A DNA stretch of 64,000 nucleotides from Prauserella endophytica (GTDB lineage: Bacteria > Actinomycetota > Actinomycetes > Mycobacteriales > Pseudonocardiaceae), in contig NZ_SWMS01000001.1 of assembly GCF_005146945.1 (NCBI RefSeq), forward strand, positions 741,953 through 805,952. Direction: 5' to 3'. A model generated the notes under the pieces. That model had not been told where the DNA came from and did not search any database. It worked only from the letters and a program-made list of their open reading frames with translations. Below, piece after piece: positions 46,800-56,251 of this stretch; the stretch's first letter is position 1, and every line of letters starts with the position of its first letter. The translations under genes were made by a program, and so were the position numbers.

Positions 46800-48467
46800 T
46801 CAGGGCGTGATCGAATAAGTGCTTCCCTGGTCCTGGCCGAAGGTCTCGGGGCGATTGTCGTGGGTGAAACCCTCGGGCACGGCCGGCGCCGGCGAGGTCC
46901 ATTCCTCCCAGCTCACCCGGCCACCGTTCGGTTTGCTTGGTTGGAAACCGGCGAACTGCCAGTCGCCGTGGTACTGGTTGTTCCGGAACACGTTTCCCTG
47001 TTCGAACGTGGCCCGCCACATCACCTCGTAGCCGGGGAATCCCGGAAAGGTCCCATACCCGGCGAACAGGCCGTTGAGACCGCAGTAGTCGCGCTTCGCG
47101 CAGCCCTCGCCGATCGCGTCCTTGTCGATGCGGAACACGTTGTTCTCCACCACGTTGTTCTCGGTGGACCACCGGCAGCGGTACTTGTCGCCGATGCTCT
47201 CCGGGATCACGTCCTCGACGTCGGTCTCGCACTGCGCGTCGTCGTAGAGATCCACCTTGATCGTGCAGAACGGGGGATGGGTGTGCGCGGTCGAGCCGCA
47301 GTAGCGGTCCGCGCTCTCCCAGAGCGTCACGCCGCCCCAGTTGTTCTCGAAGTTGTTGTGGCTGATGACGGTGGGCACGCTCTTCAGGCCGTAACCCCGA
47401 GGGCTGCCGTTCTCCGACACGTAGATCGCGCCGATCGGGAACGGGTCGGCCCGGCTCTGGAACTCCCGGCCCGTCACGATCGCGTTGCGCTTGATGTTGT
47501 TGTAGCGCACGCGGGCGTCATAGCCCGCCTCCAGGAAGATGGCGTTGCCGTCGTTGTTGGCGATGTAGTTGTGCTCGATCACGAACCCGCTGTTGTTGTT
47601 GTCGAGCCACAACCCGGTACCGCGATTGTCGTGTACCCAGTTGTTGGTGACCGTGACGTTGTCGTTGATCCAGAACTTGACGCCGCCGGTACAGCCGCAG
47701 CCCTCGACCTTGTTCTCCCAGTCGCCGGTGTTGTTGCCGGTGATCTCGTTGTGGTCGAGCACGAGGTTCTCGACCGGCTCGGCCTCGGTGCCGCAGCAGG
47801 CGTTGATGCCGTACTGGCCGTTGTCCTTGATGCAGTTGTAGCGATAGGTGTTGCCGGGTGCGCCCGCCATCAGCCCGGCGCCCTCGTTCTCGGTGATGGT
47901 GCTGTACTCGACGAGCCAGTTGGTGCCGTCGTTGTGGTTGACCACGCCCTCGTTCATGGGGGCGACGAAGTTGCGCACGGTCAGGTAGCGGATGGTCACG
48001 CGGTCGGCCTCGCCGGTGAAGGCGTAGCGGTTGATGCGCTTGCCGTCGAGGACCGCGCCGGGTGCGCCCACGAATGTGCTGCCGCTGCCGGGGATGATCT
48101 GGCCGAACTCGTCGGGCGAGAGCGTGTGCACGCCGGGGGCGAACCAGAACGTGGTGTTCTCCGCCTGCAGGTCGAGTTCCAGCGAGCTGTTGTCGCCGGC
48201 CGGGATCACGACGGCGCCCTGCGGCGGCTCGGCCGGGCCCTTGCCGAGGATCGCCTGGTTGCCGCACACGCGGGCGGGTGGTTCGGCAGGCCAGCCTGCT
48301 GCCGTGGGATTGAGGTCCGACCGCGCCTGCCCGCCGGGGCCGCCGCTGCCCGCACCGGGGTCCCGGCCGAGCGCGACGATCGTGCCGACGACGACGAGAA
48401 CCAGCACGCCCAGCACGGCAAGCGTCTTACGTTGCCTCAGGACGGTGTCGATTCGCCGCATGGCCAT
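46800..48467 (-). CDS. secreted or membrane-anchored right-handed beta-helix protein
   Basis: This is a 555-aa protein with one N-terminal membrane helix (residues about 17-33) and a long parallel beta-helix. The many repeats carry Asn ladders (for example TVTNNWVHDNRGTGLWLDNNN) and several Cys pairs. The fold is shared by polysaccharide lyases, hydrolases and C5-epimerases such as AlgG. The catalytic residues cannot be identified here. Its place directly after the Wzy-like gene suggests processing or modification of the exported polymer. ATGs at 48467 and 48461 are both plausible. Confidence 0.78.
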   Translation of the reverse strand: MAMRRIDTVLRQRKTLAVLGVLVLVVVGTIVALGRDPGAGSGGPGGQARSDLNPTAAGWPAEPPARVCGNQAILGKGPAEPPQGAVVIPAGDNSSLELDLQAENTTFWFAPGVHTLSPDEFGQIIPGSGSTFVGAPGAVLDGKRINRYAFTGEADRVTIRYLTVRNFVAPMNEGVVNHNDGTNWLVEYSTITENEGAGLMAGAPGNTYRYNCIKDNGQYGINACCGTEAEPVENLVLDHNEITGNNTGDWENKVEGCGCTGGVKFWINDNVTVTNNWVHDNRGTGLWLDNNNSGFVIEHNYIANNDGNAIFLEAGYDARVRYNNIKRNAIVTGREFQSRADPFPIGAIYVSENGSPRGYGLKSVPTVISHNNFENNWGGVTLWESADRYCGSTAHTHPPFCTIKVDLYDDAQCETDVEDVIPESIGDKYRCRWSTENNVVENNVFRIDKDAIGEGCAKRDYCGLNGLFAGYGTFPGFPGYEVMWRATFEQGNVFRNNQYHGDWQFAGFQPSKPNGGRVSWEEWTSPAPAVPEGFTHDNRPETFGQDQGSTYSITP

Positions 48468-48502
48468 GTGCTCCGTCTCCCTCTGCCCGGTGCGGGCAGT
48501 GT

Positions 48503-49744
48503 TCAGGCTCGGTCGTAACTGTGGAGGGTTCGCTGGTCACCGGACGAGGGCGTCAGCAACGCGGCCGCCACGACGAAGTGCAGCAGGTAGCCCGTCACGT
48601 CGCCGAGGCCGACCTGCGTGTACGACGCGATGAGGCCGTAGACCACCAGGAAAACGGCGCACGCGCGGGCGGGCGACGGCGGCCGGGTCGCCATGGCGAA
48701 CAGGAGCCCGAGCAGCATCAGCACCACGATGCTGATGCCGACGATGCCCTGCTCGTGGTACACGGCGAGCCACGTGCTGTCGATCGGCAGTCCGCCGAAG
48801 GACTTGTCGGTGAGCCCGACGCCGAGTATCTGCTCGCGGACCGTCCGGTCCTCGGCGAGCAGCGCGTCCCACACGAACTGCCGCCCGGTGAGGTTGGAGA
48901 ACGAGTCGTCGTCCTGCCCGCGCTGGAACCATGTCGTCAGCGCTGTGGAGAAGGCCACGGCGAGCACGGTCGCGCCCACGGTGATCGCCGCGATCGTCTT
49001 GCGGGCGCGGGCATTCGTCAGTGCCAGCGTCAGCCCGGCCACCGGAACGCCGGCGAGCAGGCCGACGGTCGCCGTGCGGGTGTGGGTGAGCAGGAGCAGG
49101 AACACGGCGGGCACGGCGATGAACAGCACGCTTCTGGCCGTGGTCGCGCGGGCCAGCCACAGCACGACTGTGAGCCCGGCGACCACGGCGGCGTAGTCGG
49201 CCACCTGGGTCGCGGTGATCGGCCACAGCACGCCGACGAGGCGGCCGTCGAAGTCGGCGGGCATCGCGGTGCCGGGGGAGAGCACGAGGCCCGCCGCCAC
49301 CACCGCGAGCACCGCGGTCAGCGCGCGCACGTGGTGGCGTACGAACGCAAGGCCCCCGTCCCACCACCGCGTCAGCAGCCACAGCGTCGCGATGAAGACG
49401 GCGAGCCGGGCACAGCGGAACAGCGCGCCGAGACCGGAGTCGAGGAAGGAGCTGGAGACGAAGCTGACCACCGCGAGCAGGCTCAGCAACAACAAGAACG
49501 CGTTCGGACGGATGCGCAGTTTGCGATTGAGCAACAGGGCCAGCACGAAAGCGACACAGAGCGAGCCCATGGTGATCACCTGCAGCAGCCTGCGCGGGAT
49601 CGGCACGATCGTGTCCACGCCGAGCGAGCCGAGCGTGTTGATCACCAGCAGGCCCCAGATCAGCCCGATCACCCAGGAAACGCCGCGCTGGCCCGGAAAA
49701 TCCGGCTCAGCCAGTGGGCGTGCGGTGCTCGTGGAAGCTGTCAC
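48503..49744 (-). CDS. O-antigen ligase / Wzy-like polysaccharide polymerase
   Basis: This is a 413-aa membrane protein with about ten to twelve hydrophobic segments and one large extracytoplasmic loop near residue 290-330 (QDDDSFSNLTGRQFVWDALL), the pattern of the Wzy/WaaL family. HTRTATVG precedes that loop. It probably polymerises or ligates the exopolysaccharide repeat units. The start is GTG 49744. It forms a left-facing unit with the beta-helix gene, 35 bases apart. Confidence 0.82.
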   Translation of the reverse strand: MTASTSTARPLAEPDFPGQRGVSWVIGLIWGLLVINTLGSLGVDTIVPIPRRLLQVITMGSLCVAFVLALLLNRKLRIRPNAFLLLLSLLAVVSFVSSSFLDSGLGALFRCARLAVFIATLWLLTRWWDGGLAFVRHHVRALTAVLAVVAAGLVLSPGTAMPADFDGRLVGVLWPITATQVADYAAVVAGLTVVLWLARATTARSVLFIAVPAVFLLLLTHTRTATVGLLAGVPVAGLTLALTNARARKTIAAITVGATVLAVAFSTALTTWFQRGQDDDSFSNLTGRQFVWDALLAEDRTVREQILGVGLTDKSFGGLPIDSTWLAVYHEQGIVGISIVVLMLLGLLFAMATRPPSPARACAVFLVVYGLIASYTQVGLGDVTGYLLHFVVAAALLTPSSGDQRTLHSYDRA

Positions 49745-49825
49745 GGCCGGCCTTCTTCTCTGTGTTTGCCCGACCTAGGTGAAGTCGTGGCGCCGCACCG
49801 CTTGTTACAGCCCGGAAGGGTGGCC

Positions 49826-49834
49826 GCGTAACGG
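49826..49834 (+). promoter_or_regulatory. GCGTAACGG motif upstream of the glycosyltransferase 2 gene
   Basis: GCGTAACGG lies 78 bases before the start codon at 49913. A second GTTAC element (TTGTTACAG, 49802-49810) is on the opposite strand nearby, in the 168-bp region that also serves the divergent Wzy-like gene. Confidence 0.4.
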
Positions 49835-49912
49835 CTCGCCGCTCGCCGCCGACTGTGCCTGTGACACCTCGCAAGGGAATCTCCCTCGGTGCGGCGAAGG
49901 GATTGAGGGCTC

Positions 49913-50881
49913 GTGAGTTCTGTTCCGCGGCTGAGCATCGGCCTACCCATCTACAACGGCGAGCGTTACCTGGCCGAGTCCCTCGACGCGCTGCTGGGGC
50001 AGACCTACGAGGACTTCGAGCTGATCATTTCGGACAATGCCTCCACCGACGGCACGCAGGAGATCTGCCGCGAGTACGCCGCGCGGGACGGCCGGATCCG
50101 GTACCTCCGGCAGCGCACCAACATCGGCGCGTGCCCGAACCACAACGTCACCGTGCACGAGGCACGCGGCGAGCTGTTCAAGTGGGCCTCCCACGACGAC
50201 CTCTACGGCAGGGACCTGCTGAAGGTGTGCGTCGACGCGCTCGACGAACGTCCCGACGTGGTGCTCGCCCATTCGTACAAGGCGCTCATCGACGAGCACG
50301 GCGCCGTGACGCGGCCCGTCGAGTACACGCTCACCACGGACTCGCCGAGCGCGCCCGAGCGGTTCCGGAGTGTCCTTTTCGGAGTCGGCGGGGACGACTT
50401 CTACGGCGTGATCCGCACCGACGTGCTGCGCAGGACCCCGCTCAACGGCAGCTACCACCACTCCGACCGCACGATCACCGCGGAACTCGCCCTGCTCGGC
50501 CGGTTCCACCAGGTGCCGGAGCTGCTGTTCTTCCGCCGCGACCACCCCGGCCGCGCCGAACGGGCGAAGCCGACCATCCGCGCCCGGTGCGCCAACATGG
50601 ACCCGATCCGGGCCGACCGGCTGCGCCACCCCACCGTGCGGCTGCTCGGCGAGTACGTGTGGGGCTTCATCGACGCGATCCGCCGGACGCCGCTTTCGCA
50701 GGCCGACCGCTGGAAGTGCTACGGGCACCTCGCGCACTGGGCGGCGAGCCGCGTGCGCATCGGCAGCGGCGAGCGGGCCGAGGACGCCGCGCCCGTGGAG
50801 CTTGACGTGCCCATCCTGGTCGAGACGATCGTCGCGGGGCAACGGGAGCGCGCACACCGCCAGGCCGAGCCGCTGGGCTGA
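49913..50881 (+). CDS. GT2 family glycosyltransferase
   Basis: This is a 322-aa GT-A enzyme of family 2. The nucleotide-binding start (LSIGLPIYNGERYLAESLDALLGQ), a DNASTDGT block at about residue 41, and the metal-binding D-x-D-like HDDLYG at about residue 95 are visible. It probably adds a sugar to the lipid-linked repeat unit of the exopolysaccharide. It is the only right-facing gene of the right-hand polysaccharide block. It starts with GTG. Confidence 0.86.
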   Translation: MSSVPRLSIGLPIYNGERYLAESLDALLGQTYEDFELIISDNASTDGTQEICREYAARDGRIRYLRQRTNIGACPNHNVTVHEARGELFKWASHDDLYGRDLLKVCVDALDERPDVVLAHSYKALIDEHGAVTRPVEYTLTTDSPSAPERFRSVLFGVGGDDFYGVIRTDVLRRTPLNGSYHHSDRTITAELALLGRFHQVPELLFFRRDHPGRAERAKPTIRARCANMDPIRADRLRHPTVRLLGEYVWGFIDAIRRTPLSQADRWKCYGHLAHWAASRVRIGSGERAEDAAPVELDVPILVETIVAGQRERAHRQAEPLG

Positions 50882-50901
50882 ATCTCCTGAGTTCGCCATC
50901 G

Positions 50902-52104
50902 TCATACCCGCTCGGGAAAGGCGGGTGTGCCGATGGCCGCGCGGTAGCCCGCGATGAGCCCGGTGAGCCCCGCCCTGGGGTCGAAGTCACGCTCGTAGCG
51001 CCTGCGGGCCGCCGCGCCCAGCGCGCGGTTGCGCTCCGGTGAGTCGACGATGCGGCGCAGGCCCTCGGCGAGCGACTCGGCATCGCCCGGCCGGTGCAGC
51101 AGCCCGGTCACGCGGTCGTCGACCAGCTCCACGAACGCGCCGTGTCCCGCCGCGACCGACGGCACGCCCGCCGCCATGGCCTCCACGACCACGAGGCCGA
51201 AGCCCTCCAGCCACTGCGACGGCGCCACGAGCGCCGCCGCGCGAGCGGTCAGCTCGGCGCACTCCTCTCGGGTGCGCAGGCCCAGGTACCGCACGTCGGT
51301 GCGATCGCGGGCCCACGTGGCCACCTCGCCGTCGAGCGGCCCCGAGCCGGCCACCACGAGCGGCAGGCCCACGCCGCCGCGCGCCCTGAGCAGGTCCCAC
51401 GCCGCCATGAGCAGGCGCACGCCCTTCTCCTCGGTCAACCGTCCGATGTAGAGCAGGTACTCGCCGTCGCCGTCGCGCCGACGGCGGGGCTCCGCCACGA
51501 AGTTGTACTTGACCGCGAGCCGTTCGGCGGGCATCCCGGCCTCCACGAGCACCCGCCGCAGCGCGCCGGAGATGCAGAAGAACCGGGTGACACCCGACCA
51601 CCAGCGCCGCCGGTTGACCGCGAGGCTCAGCGCCAGCGGCGCCGTCGCGAGCGGCGAACCCCGGTAACAGCCGTGCCTGACGGCGGGCAGCGGCGTGCCG
51701 CCAACGCAGTCGGTGCAGATGCGGCCGTCGCGGTACAGCGTGCCGGGCGCGCACACCTGCTGGTAGTTGTGCAGGGTCGCGACCGACGGCACACCGGCGT
51801 CAGCGCACGCGGCCACCACCGACGGGCTGAGCAGCGGGAACGTGCTGTGTAGGTGCACCACGTCGGGCCGCACGTCCAGCAGTGTGCGCCTCAGCTCGGT
51901 TCGCGCGGCCGGATTCCACGGCACCAGCAACGGCACGGCGGCCTTGCGGGCGAGGGACATCCCGGCGATGTCGTCGCTGCGCCGCTCGAAGAGCACCACC
52001 TCGTGCCCGGCCGAGGACAGCAGCGCCGTCTCCTGGTCGACCACGCGGTCCTCGCCGCTCGGGTGCTCGGAGCGGTACCGGTTGTGCACCACGACGATCC
52101 TCAT
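50902..52104 (-). CDS. GT4 family glycosyltransferase
   Basis: This is a 400-aa GT-B enzyme with an N-terminal VVHNRYRSEHPSGEDRVV, and the C-terminal donor-binding signature LVAPSQWLEGFGLVVVEAMAAGVP containing the E-x7-E motif. The central YIGRLTEEKGV is also typical of family 4. It has the layout of the WcaC/WbaZ-like group. The ATG at 52104 overlaps the heparinase-like gene's stop by four bases. Confidence 0.88.
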   Translation of the reverse strand: MRIVVVHNRYRSEHPSGEDRVVDQETALLSSAGHEVVLFERRSDDIAGMSLARKAAVPLLVPWNPAARTELRRTLLDVRPDVVHLHSTFPLLSPSVVAACADAGVPSVATLHNYQQVCAPGTLYRDGRICTDCVGGTPLPAVRHGCYRGSPLATAPLALSLAVNRRRWWSGVTRFFCISGALRRVLVEAGMPAERLAVKYNFVAEPRRRRDGDGEYLLYIGRLTEEKGVRLLMAAWDLLRARGGVGLPLVVAGSGPLDGEVATWARDRTDVRYLGLRTREECAELTARAAALVAPSQWLEGFGLVVVEAMAAGVPSVAAGHGAFVELVDDRVTGLLHRPGDAESLAEGLRRIVDSPERNRALGAAARRRYERDFDPRAGLTGLIAGYRAAIGTPAFPERV

Positions 52105-54086
52105 TCCCGGGCCCCTTCGAAACGCAGGGTCGTGGCGAGGCCGGTGGCGGGCTCGGCGGTGCCCGTGCCCAGCAGCGTCACGGCGGGCTCGCGCACCCCG
52201 AAGCCGGGCGAGTACCAGCCCAGTGGTGGGTCGGTCTCGCCCCGGTGCCAGGTCCAGCTCAGTTCGGGCGGCAACTCCAGCACCGCGGTGCGCTCGCCGT
52301 CCTCACCCGGCCAGCGCAGCCGCGCGGTGCTGCCGTCGAGGTCGGCCTCGACCGCGGGCCCCAGGTGGAACGCGAGCCGGCACGGGTGCCGCTCGGAGCC
52401 CAGCACCTCGTCGAGCACGCGCAGCTCGCCCGTGGCGTCGTCCAGCTCGACGGAACGCCGGTGCAGCGCGGGGCCGTTGGTGTGGGAGTAGCCCTCGTGC
52501 TCGGCACACCACCTGGCGACGCCCGTGCGGGGCGTGTGCACCACGAGCACCTGGCTCTCGGCGTGCCGCGTCCACAGGAACGGGCCGCCCGAGACCGACT
52601 GGTCGGCGCCGTCGAGCTCCAGAGTGTTGTGCGCGAGCGTGGAGCGGAAGTACCGCCGCCACTCCGGTTCGCCGTGATAGCAGTAGGTGCCCGGGTCGGC
52701 GAGGATGTCGACGCCGCCGTGCCGCACCTCCAGCGAGAGGGCGTCGGCGTGCGCGTGCGCCGCGATCGAGAGGAACCCGTGCGGGCCACCGTCGCAGCGG
52801 CACCAGATCTCCTCGTTCCCGGCACCGGCGCGCAGGATCGTGAGCCCGGCGTCGGCGAAGTGCGCCGGCCGCCCGGCGGGGCGGTCGCCGGTCAGCTCGG
52901 GCGGGGCCGCGAGCGAGCCCACGAGCGCGGTGAACACGTCGGCCTCGGCGACCTTCGGCCACCAGCCGAGCCGCCCGAACAGCACCTCGCCCGTGGTGAG
53001 CAGGGCGGCCCAGCGGTCGCGGCCCTCGCCGTCGAGCACGAGGCCGTAGCCGTCGTCGGCGTCGCCCTGCCTCGGTGGCCGCAGCCGGGTGTCCACAACG
53101 GCCGCGAGCGCGTCGGTCATCCGGCGCAGCGTCAGCCACGCCGACCGGGGCACGGCCATTCCGGCGCGGCTCGCCTCGGTGAGCCCGGCGAGCCCGAGTT
53201 CGAGCACGAGCCCGTGGTACTCGGTCGCCAGCTCGCGGTTGAGCCCCGAGCCGAACGTGTTGTGCCGCAGCTGCTCGTCGAGCGAGCGCAGCGCGTCGGA
53301 GCGCCAGCGCGGGGAGTCGGGGAACCAGCCGAACGCGCACGCGGCGGCGAGCTGACCCGCGTCCTCGGCGATCACGTGGTTGTTGGCCGACGAGCCCCGG
53401 CTGCGGAACGTCGCGAGCCAGCGCTGGTGCCAGTAGATCTGGTGCAGGGCGACGGGGTTGTGCTCGAACAGCTGCGCCGCGCCGGGCCAGCCGTCGAGCA
53501 GCCTGCGAACCCACACCCACGACAGCAGCCGGATGCCCAGTTCGATGCCGCTGACCCAGTGCACGCCGTACATCGGCGGGTTGGCCGCCCACCACGACTT
53601 GAGGTGGTCGGCGATCCGCTCGGCGTAGCGGTCCTCGCCGGTGACCGCGTAGGCGGCGGCGAGCACGGTGAGGTGCTGGTGCCGTGAGGGTTCCCAGATC
53701 TGCTTGACGTCGCCGATGGCCTCCTCGTCGCGGTACGGGACGTCGAAGGCGTAGACGTCGGCCGGTGCCCTGCGCCCGGTCTTGGGGTCGAACGACCAGT
53801 CCGGGGACACCAGGTCGTCGCGGGTGCGGCCGAAGTACTCGGCGTAGCCGTCCATGATCCGATCGGCGCTCGCGACGAGCCGCTGCCGCGCGGCGGGTGG
53901 GACGGAGGCGAGCGCCGCGCCCGGCACCGTGGCGGCGAACCGGCGCTGCTCGTGCCACACCGTCGTGACGGGCGCGGTCAGCACCCGCCGCCACCGGCGC
54001 CTGCGCACGGCGTCGCCGACGCGGCCCGCCACCTCGGCGGGCCCCATGCGCGAGAGCCGTCGCAGGTACCACCCCGCGCTGGTCAT
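52101..54086 (-). CDS. heparinase II/III-like protein
   Basis: This is a 661-aa protein. The alpha-toroid domain (residues about 90-370, with SSANNHVIAEDAGQLAAA) is followed by a beta-sandwich (residues about 400-640) that carries IAAHAHADALSLEVRHGG, the heparinase II/III signature. Homologues cleave uronic-acid-containing glycans by beta-elimination. In bacterial exopolysaccharide loci such proteins are common and may trim or edit the polymer. No signal peptide is obvious. The start (ATG 54086) overlaps the last base of the preceding stop. Confidence 0.87.
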   Translation of the reverse strand: MTSAGWYLRRLSRMGPAEVAGRVGDAVRRRRWRRVLTAPVTTVWHEQRRFAATVPGAALASVPPAARQRLVASADRIMDGYAEYFGRTRDDLVSPDWSFDPKTGRRAPADVYAFDVPYRDEEAIGDVKQIWEPSRHQHLTVLAAAYAVTGEDRYAERIADHLKSWWAANPPMYGVHWVSGIELGIRLLSWVWVRRLLDGWPGAAQLFEHNPVALHQIYWHQRWLATFRSRGSSANNHVIAEDAGQLAAACAFGWFPDSPRWRSDALRSLDEQLRHNTFGSGLNRELATEYHGLVLELGLAGLTEASRAGMAVPRSAWLTLRRMTDALAAVVDTRLRPPRQGDADDGYGLVLDGEGRDRWAALLTTGEVLFGRLGWWPKVAEADVFTALVGSLAAPPELTGDRPAGRPAHFADAGLTILRAGAGNEEIWCRCDGGPHGFLSIAAHAHADALSLEVRHGGVDILADPGTYCYHGEPEWRRYFRSTLAHNTLELDGADQSVSGGPFLWTRHAESQVLVVHTPRTGVARWCAEHEGYSHTNGPALHRRSVELDDATGELRVLDEVLGSERHPCRLAFHLGPAVEADLDGSTARLRWPGEDGERTAVLELPPELSWTWHRGETDPPLGWYSPGFGVREPAVTLLGTGTAEPATGLATTLRFEGARE

Positions 54087-56251
54087 CAGCGCGACTCGAT
54101 CCGCACGGGCGCTCCGGTCGCGAGGCTCGTGTGCACGGCCAGGGTCGCGAGCGTGGTGGAGACGAGCGACGACAGCGGCACCGGCATCGGCCCGCCGGAG
54201 CGCACGGCCTCGACGAACGCGCCCAGCTCCGCGGCCTGCCCCTTGTCCCTGCCCTGCGGCAGCTTCGGGCTCACCGAGCGTTTGCGGCCGTAGAGCGAAG
54301 CGCGCTGGAAGTCGTCGAAGCGGAGCACCTTGCCGTCGGCGGTGACGTCGATGGTCTCCTTCGGGAAGGTCGACGCGCCGGAGGTGGTGTACCCGATCGA
54401 CGCGGTGGAGCCGTCGTCGTAGCGGAGCAGGATCTGCAGGTCCGCCTGGCCCGGCGTCGCGCACGCGTACACCGAGACCGGATCGGCGCCGAGCAGCCAG
54501 CTCACCGTGTCGATGAAGTGCCCGCCCTCGCCCGCGAAGCGCGAGCCCTCGGTGTCCTGCTGGTTGTACCAGCTGCCGTGTTCCAGCCGGCCCGCGTTGA
54601 CGAGGTAGCGCACCGAGGCCGGGCCCACGCGCGTGCCGAAACGGTTGCGGGCCTGGTTCAGCAGCGGCGCGAAGCGGCGGTTGAAGCCCACCTGAAGGCG
54701 GTCGTTGCCGGACTCCTCTACGGCGGCGAGCACCTTCTCCAGCTCGGTCTCGCTCAGCGCGAGCGGCTTCTCCACGAACACGGCCTTGCCCGCCAGGAGC
54801 GCCTGCCGGGTCAGCTCCGCGTGCGAGCTGTGCCGGGTCACGACGAAGACGGCGTCCACGGCACCGTCGGTCAGCAGCGCGGCGGTGTCGGTGGACGCCT
54901 CAGCGAAGCCGAACTTGCGCTGGGCGTTGGCGCCCGAGAGAGCCGAGGTGGTGACCACCCGGTGCAGCTCCACGTCCTCGCGCTCGGCCAGGTGCGGCAG
55001 CAGCATCGACGACGCGTAGTTGCCCGCGCCGACGAAACCGACTCGGATGCGGTTCTTCGGTGCCACGCGAGCGGGCGCGGGGCGCGGAACCGTGGCCGAC
55101 GTGACCGTTTCCGAGGGGGCCGGGGCAGCGCCGGGGTAGCGGAACAGCACGGCGACAGCCTTCAGCTCGCCTTCGGACAGCTGCCGGTAGGTCTCCACGG
55201 CGTCGCCGAAGTCGGCGACGTGCGACACGAGGGGCTCCACGTCGAGCCGTCCACGCGCGAGCAGGTCGATGAAGCACTCCAGGTTGCGGCGCTCGGTCCA
55301 GCGCACGTAGCCGATGGGGTAGTCGCGCCCCTCCAGCTCGTACTCCGGGTCGTAGCGACCGGGCCCGTACGAGCGGGAGAACCGGACGTCCAGCTCCTTC
55401 TCGTAGTAGGCGTTCCATGGCAGGTTCAGGCTGCACTTGCCGATGTCGACCACGGTGGCGCGGTCGCGCGCGAGTTTCGCGGCCAGCTCGACCGGCTCGT
55501 TGCTGCCTCCGCCCGCCGCGAGGTAGACCTGGTCGACGCCGTGGCCGCCGGTCAGTTCACCGACCGCGGTGTCCACGAGCCCAGAGCCGGGGTCCGCGCA
55601 CACGAGCGCCCCGAGCCGCTCGGCCAGCCGGCAGCGCGCGGCCGCCGGGTCGACGCCCACCACCCGCACGCCCGAGGCGACCAGCAGCTGCACCACCAGC
55701 TGGCCGATGAGCCCGAGCCCGATCACCAGCGCGACGTCACCGAGTCGCGGTTCGCCTCGGCGCACGCCCTGCAGCGCGATCGAGCCGACCGTGCCGAACG
55801 CGGCGTGCCGGGGGTCGACGTTCTCGGGCACGCGGCTGTAGAGGTTCTTCGGTACCCAGTTCAGCTCGGAGTGCAGCGCGTGCTCGTTGCCCGCGCAGGC
55901 GACGAGGTCGCCCACCGCGACGTCGTTCACCCCGGCGCCGACCTCCTCCACCACACCGCACAGCGAGTAGCCGAGCGGGGTGTAGGAGTCGAGCTTGCTC
56001 GTCACCTTGCGGTAGGTGGCCGAAACACCGTTCGTGGCGACGCTCTGCATCACCTTTGCGACCTGGTCGGGCCGAGCTTTCGCCTTGCCGAGCAACGACA
56101 TTCCGGCCTCGGATACCTTCATCAGCTCGGTGCCGGTGGAGATCAGCGAGTACACCGTTCGCACGAGGACGCCACCCGGTTTGCACGCGGGTGCGGGCAC
56201 GTCGAGCAGTGTCAGCTCTCCGCTCTTGTAGTTCTGCACGACCTGCTTCAC
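54086..56251 (-). CDS. bidomain oxidoreductase: zinc-type alcohol dehydrogenase fused to Gfo/Idh/MocA domain
   Basis: This is a 721-aa fusion. Residues 1-375 form a medium-chain dehydrogenase-like domain (GYSLCGVVEEVGAGV, NAD site VIGLGLIGQLV). Residues about 400-721 form a Gfo/Idh/MocA oxidoreductase with VGFVGAGNYASSMLLPHL and the EKPLAL motif at about residue 500. The pairing is a known architecture found with heparinase-like and AsnB genes in polysaccharide loci. Its reaction, perhaps a two-step redox change of a sugar, is not established. The start overlaps the AsnB stop by four bases. Confidence 0.9.
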   Translation of the reverse strand: MKQVVQNYKSGELTLLDVPAPACKPGGVLVRTVYSLISTGTELMKVSEAGMSLLGKAKARPDQVAKVMQSVATNGVSATYRKVTSKLDSYTPLGYSLCGVVEEVGAGVNDVAVGDLVACAGNEHALHSELNWVPKNLYSRVPENVDPRHAAFGTVGSIALQGVRRGEPRLGDVALVIGLGLIGQLVVQLLVASGVRVVGVDPAAARCRLAERLGALVCADPGSGLVDTAVGELTGGHGVDQVYLAAGGGSNEPVELAAKLARDRATVVDIGKCSLNLPWNAYYEKELDVRFSRSYGPGRYDPEYELEGRDYPIGYVRWTERRNLECFIDLLARGRLDVEPLVSHVADFGDAVETYRQLSEGELKAVAVLFRYPGAAPAPSETVTSATVPRPAPARVAPKNRIRVGFVGAGNYASSMLLPHLAEREDVELHRVVTTSALSGANAQRKFGFAEASTDTAALLTDGAVDAVFVVTRHSSHAELTRQALLAGKAVFVEKPLALSETELEKVLAAVEESGNDRLQVGFNRRFAPLLNQARNRFGTRVGPASVRYLVNAGRLEHGSWYNQQDTEGSRFAGEGGHFIDTVSWLLGADPVSVYACATPGQADLQILLRYDDGSTASIGYTTSGASTFPKETIDVTADGKVLRFDDFQRASLYGRKRSVSPKLPQGRDKGQAAELGAFVEAVRSGGPMPVPLSSLVSTTLATLAVHTSLATGAPVRIESR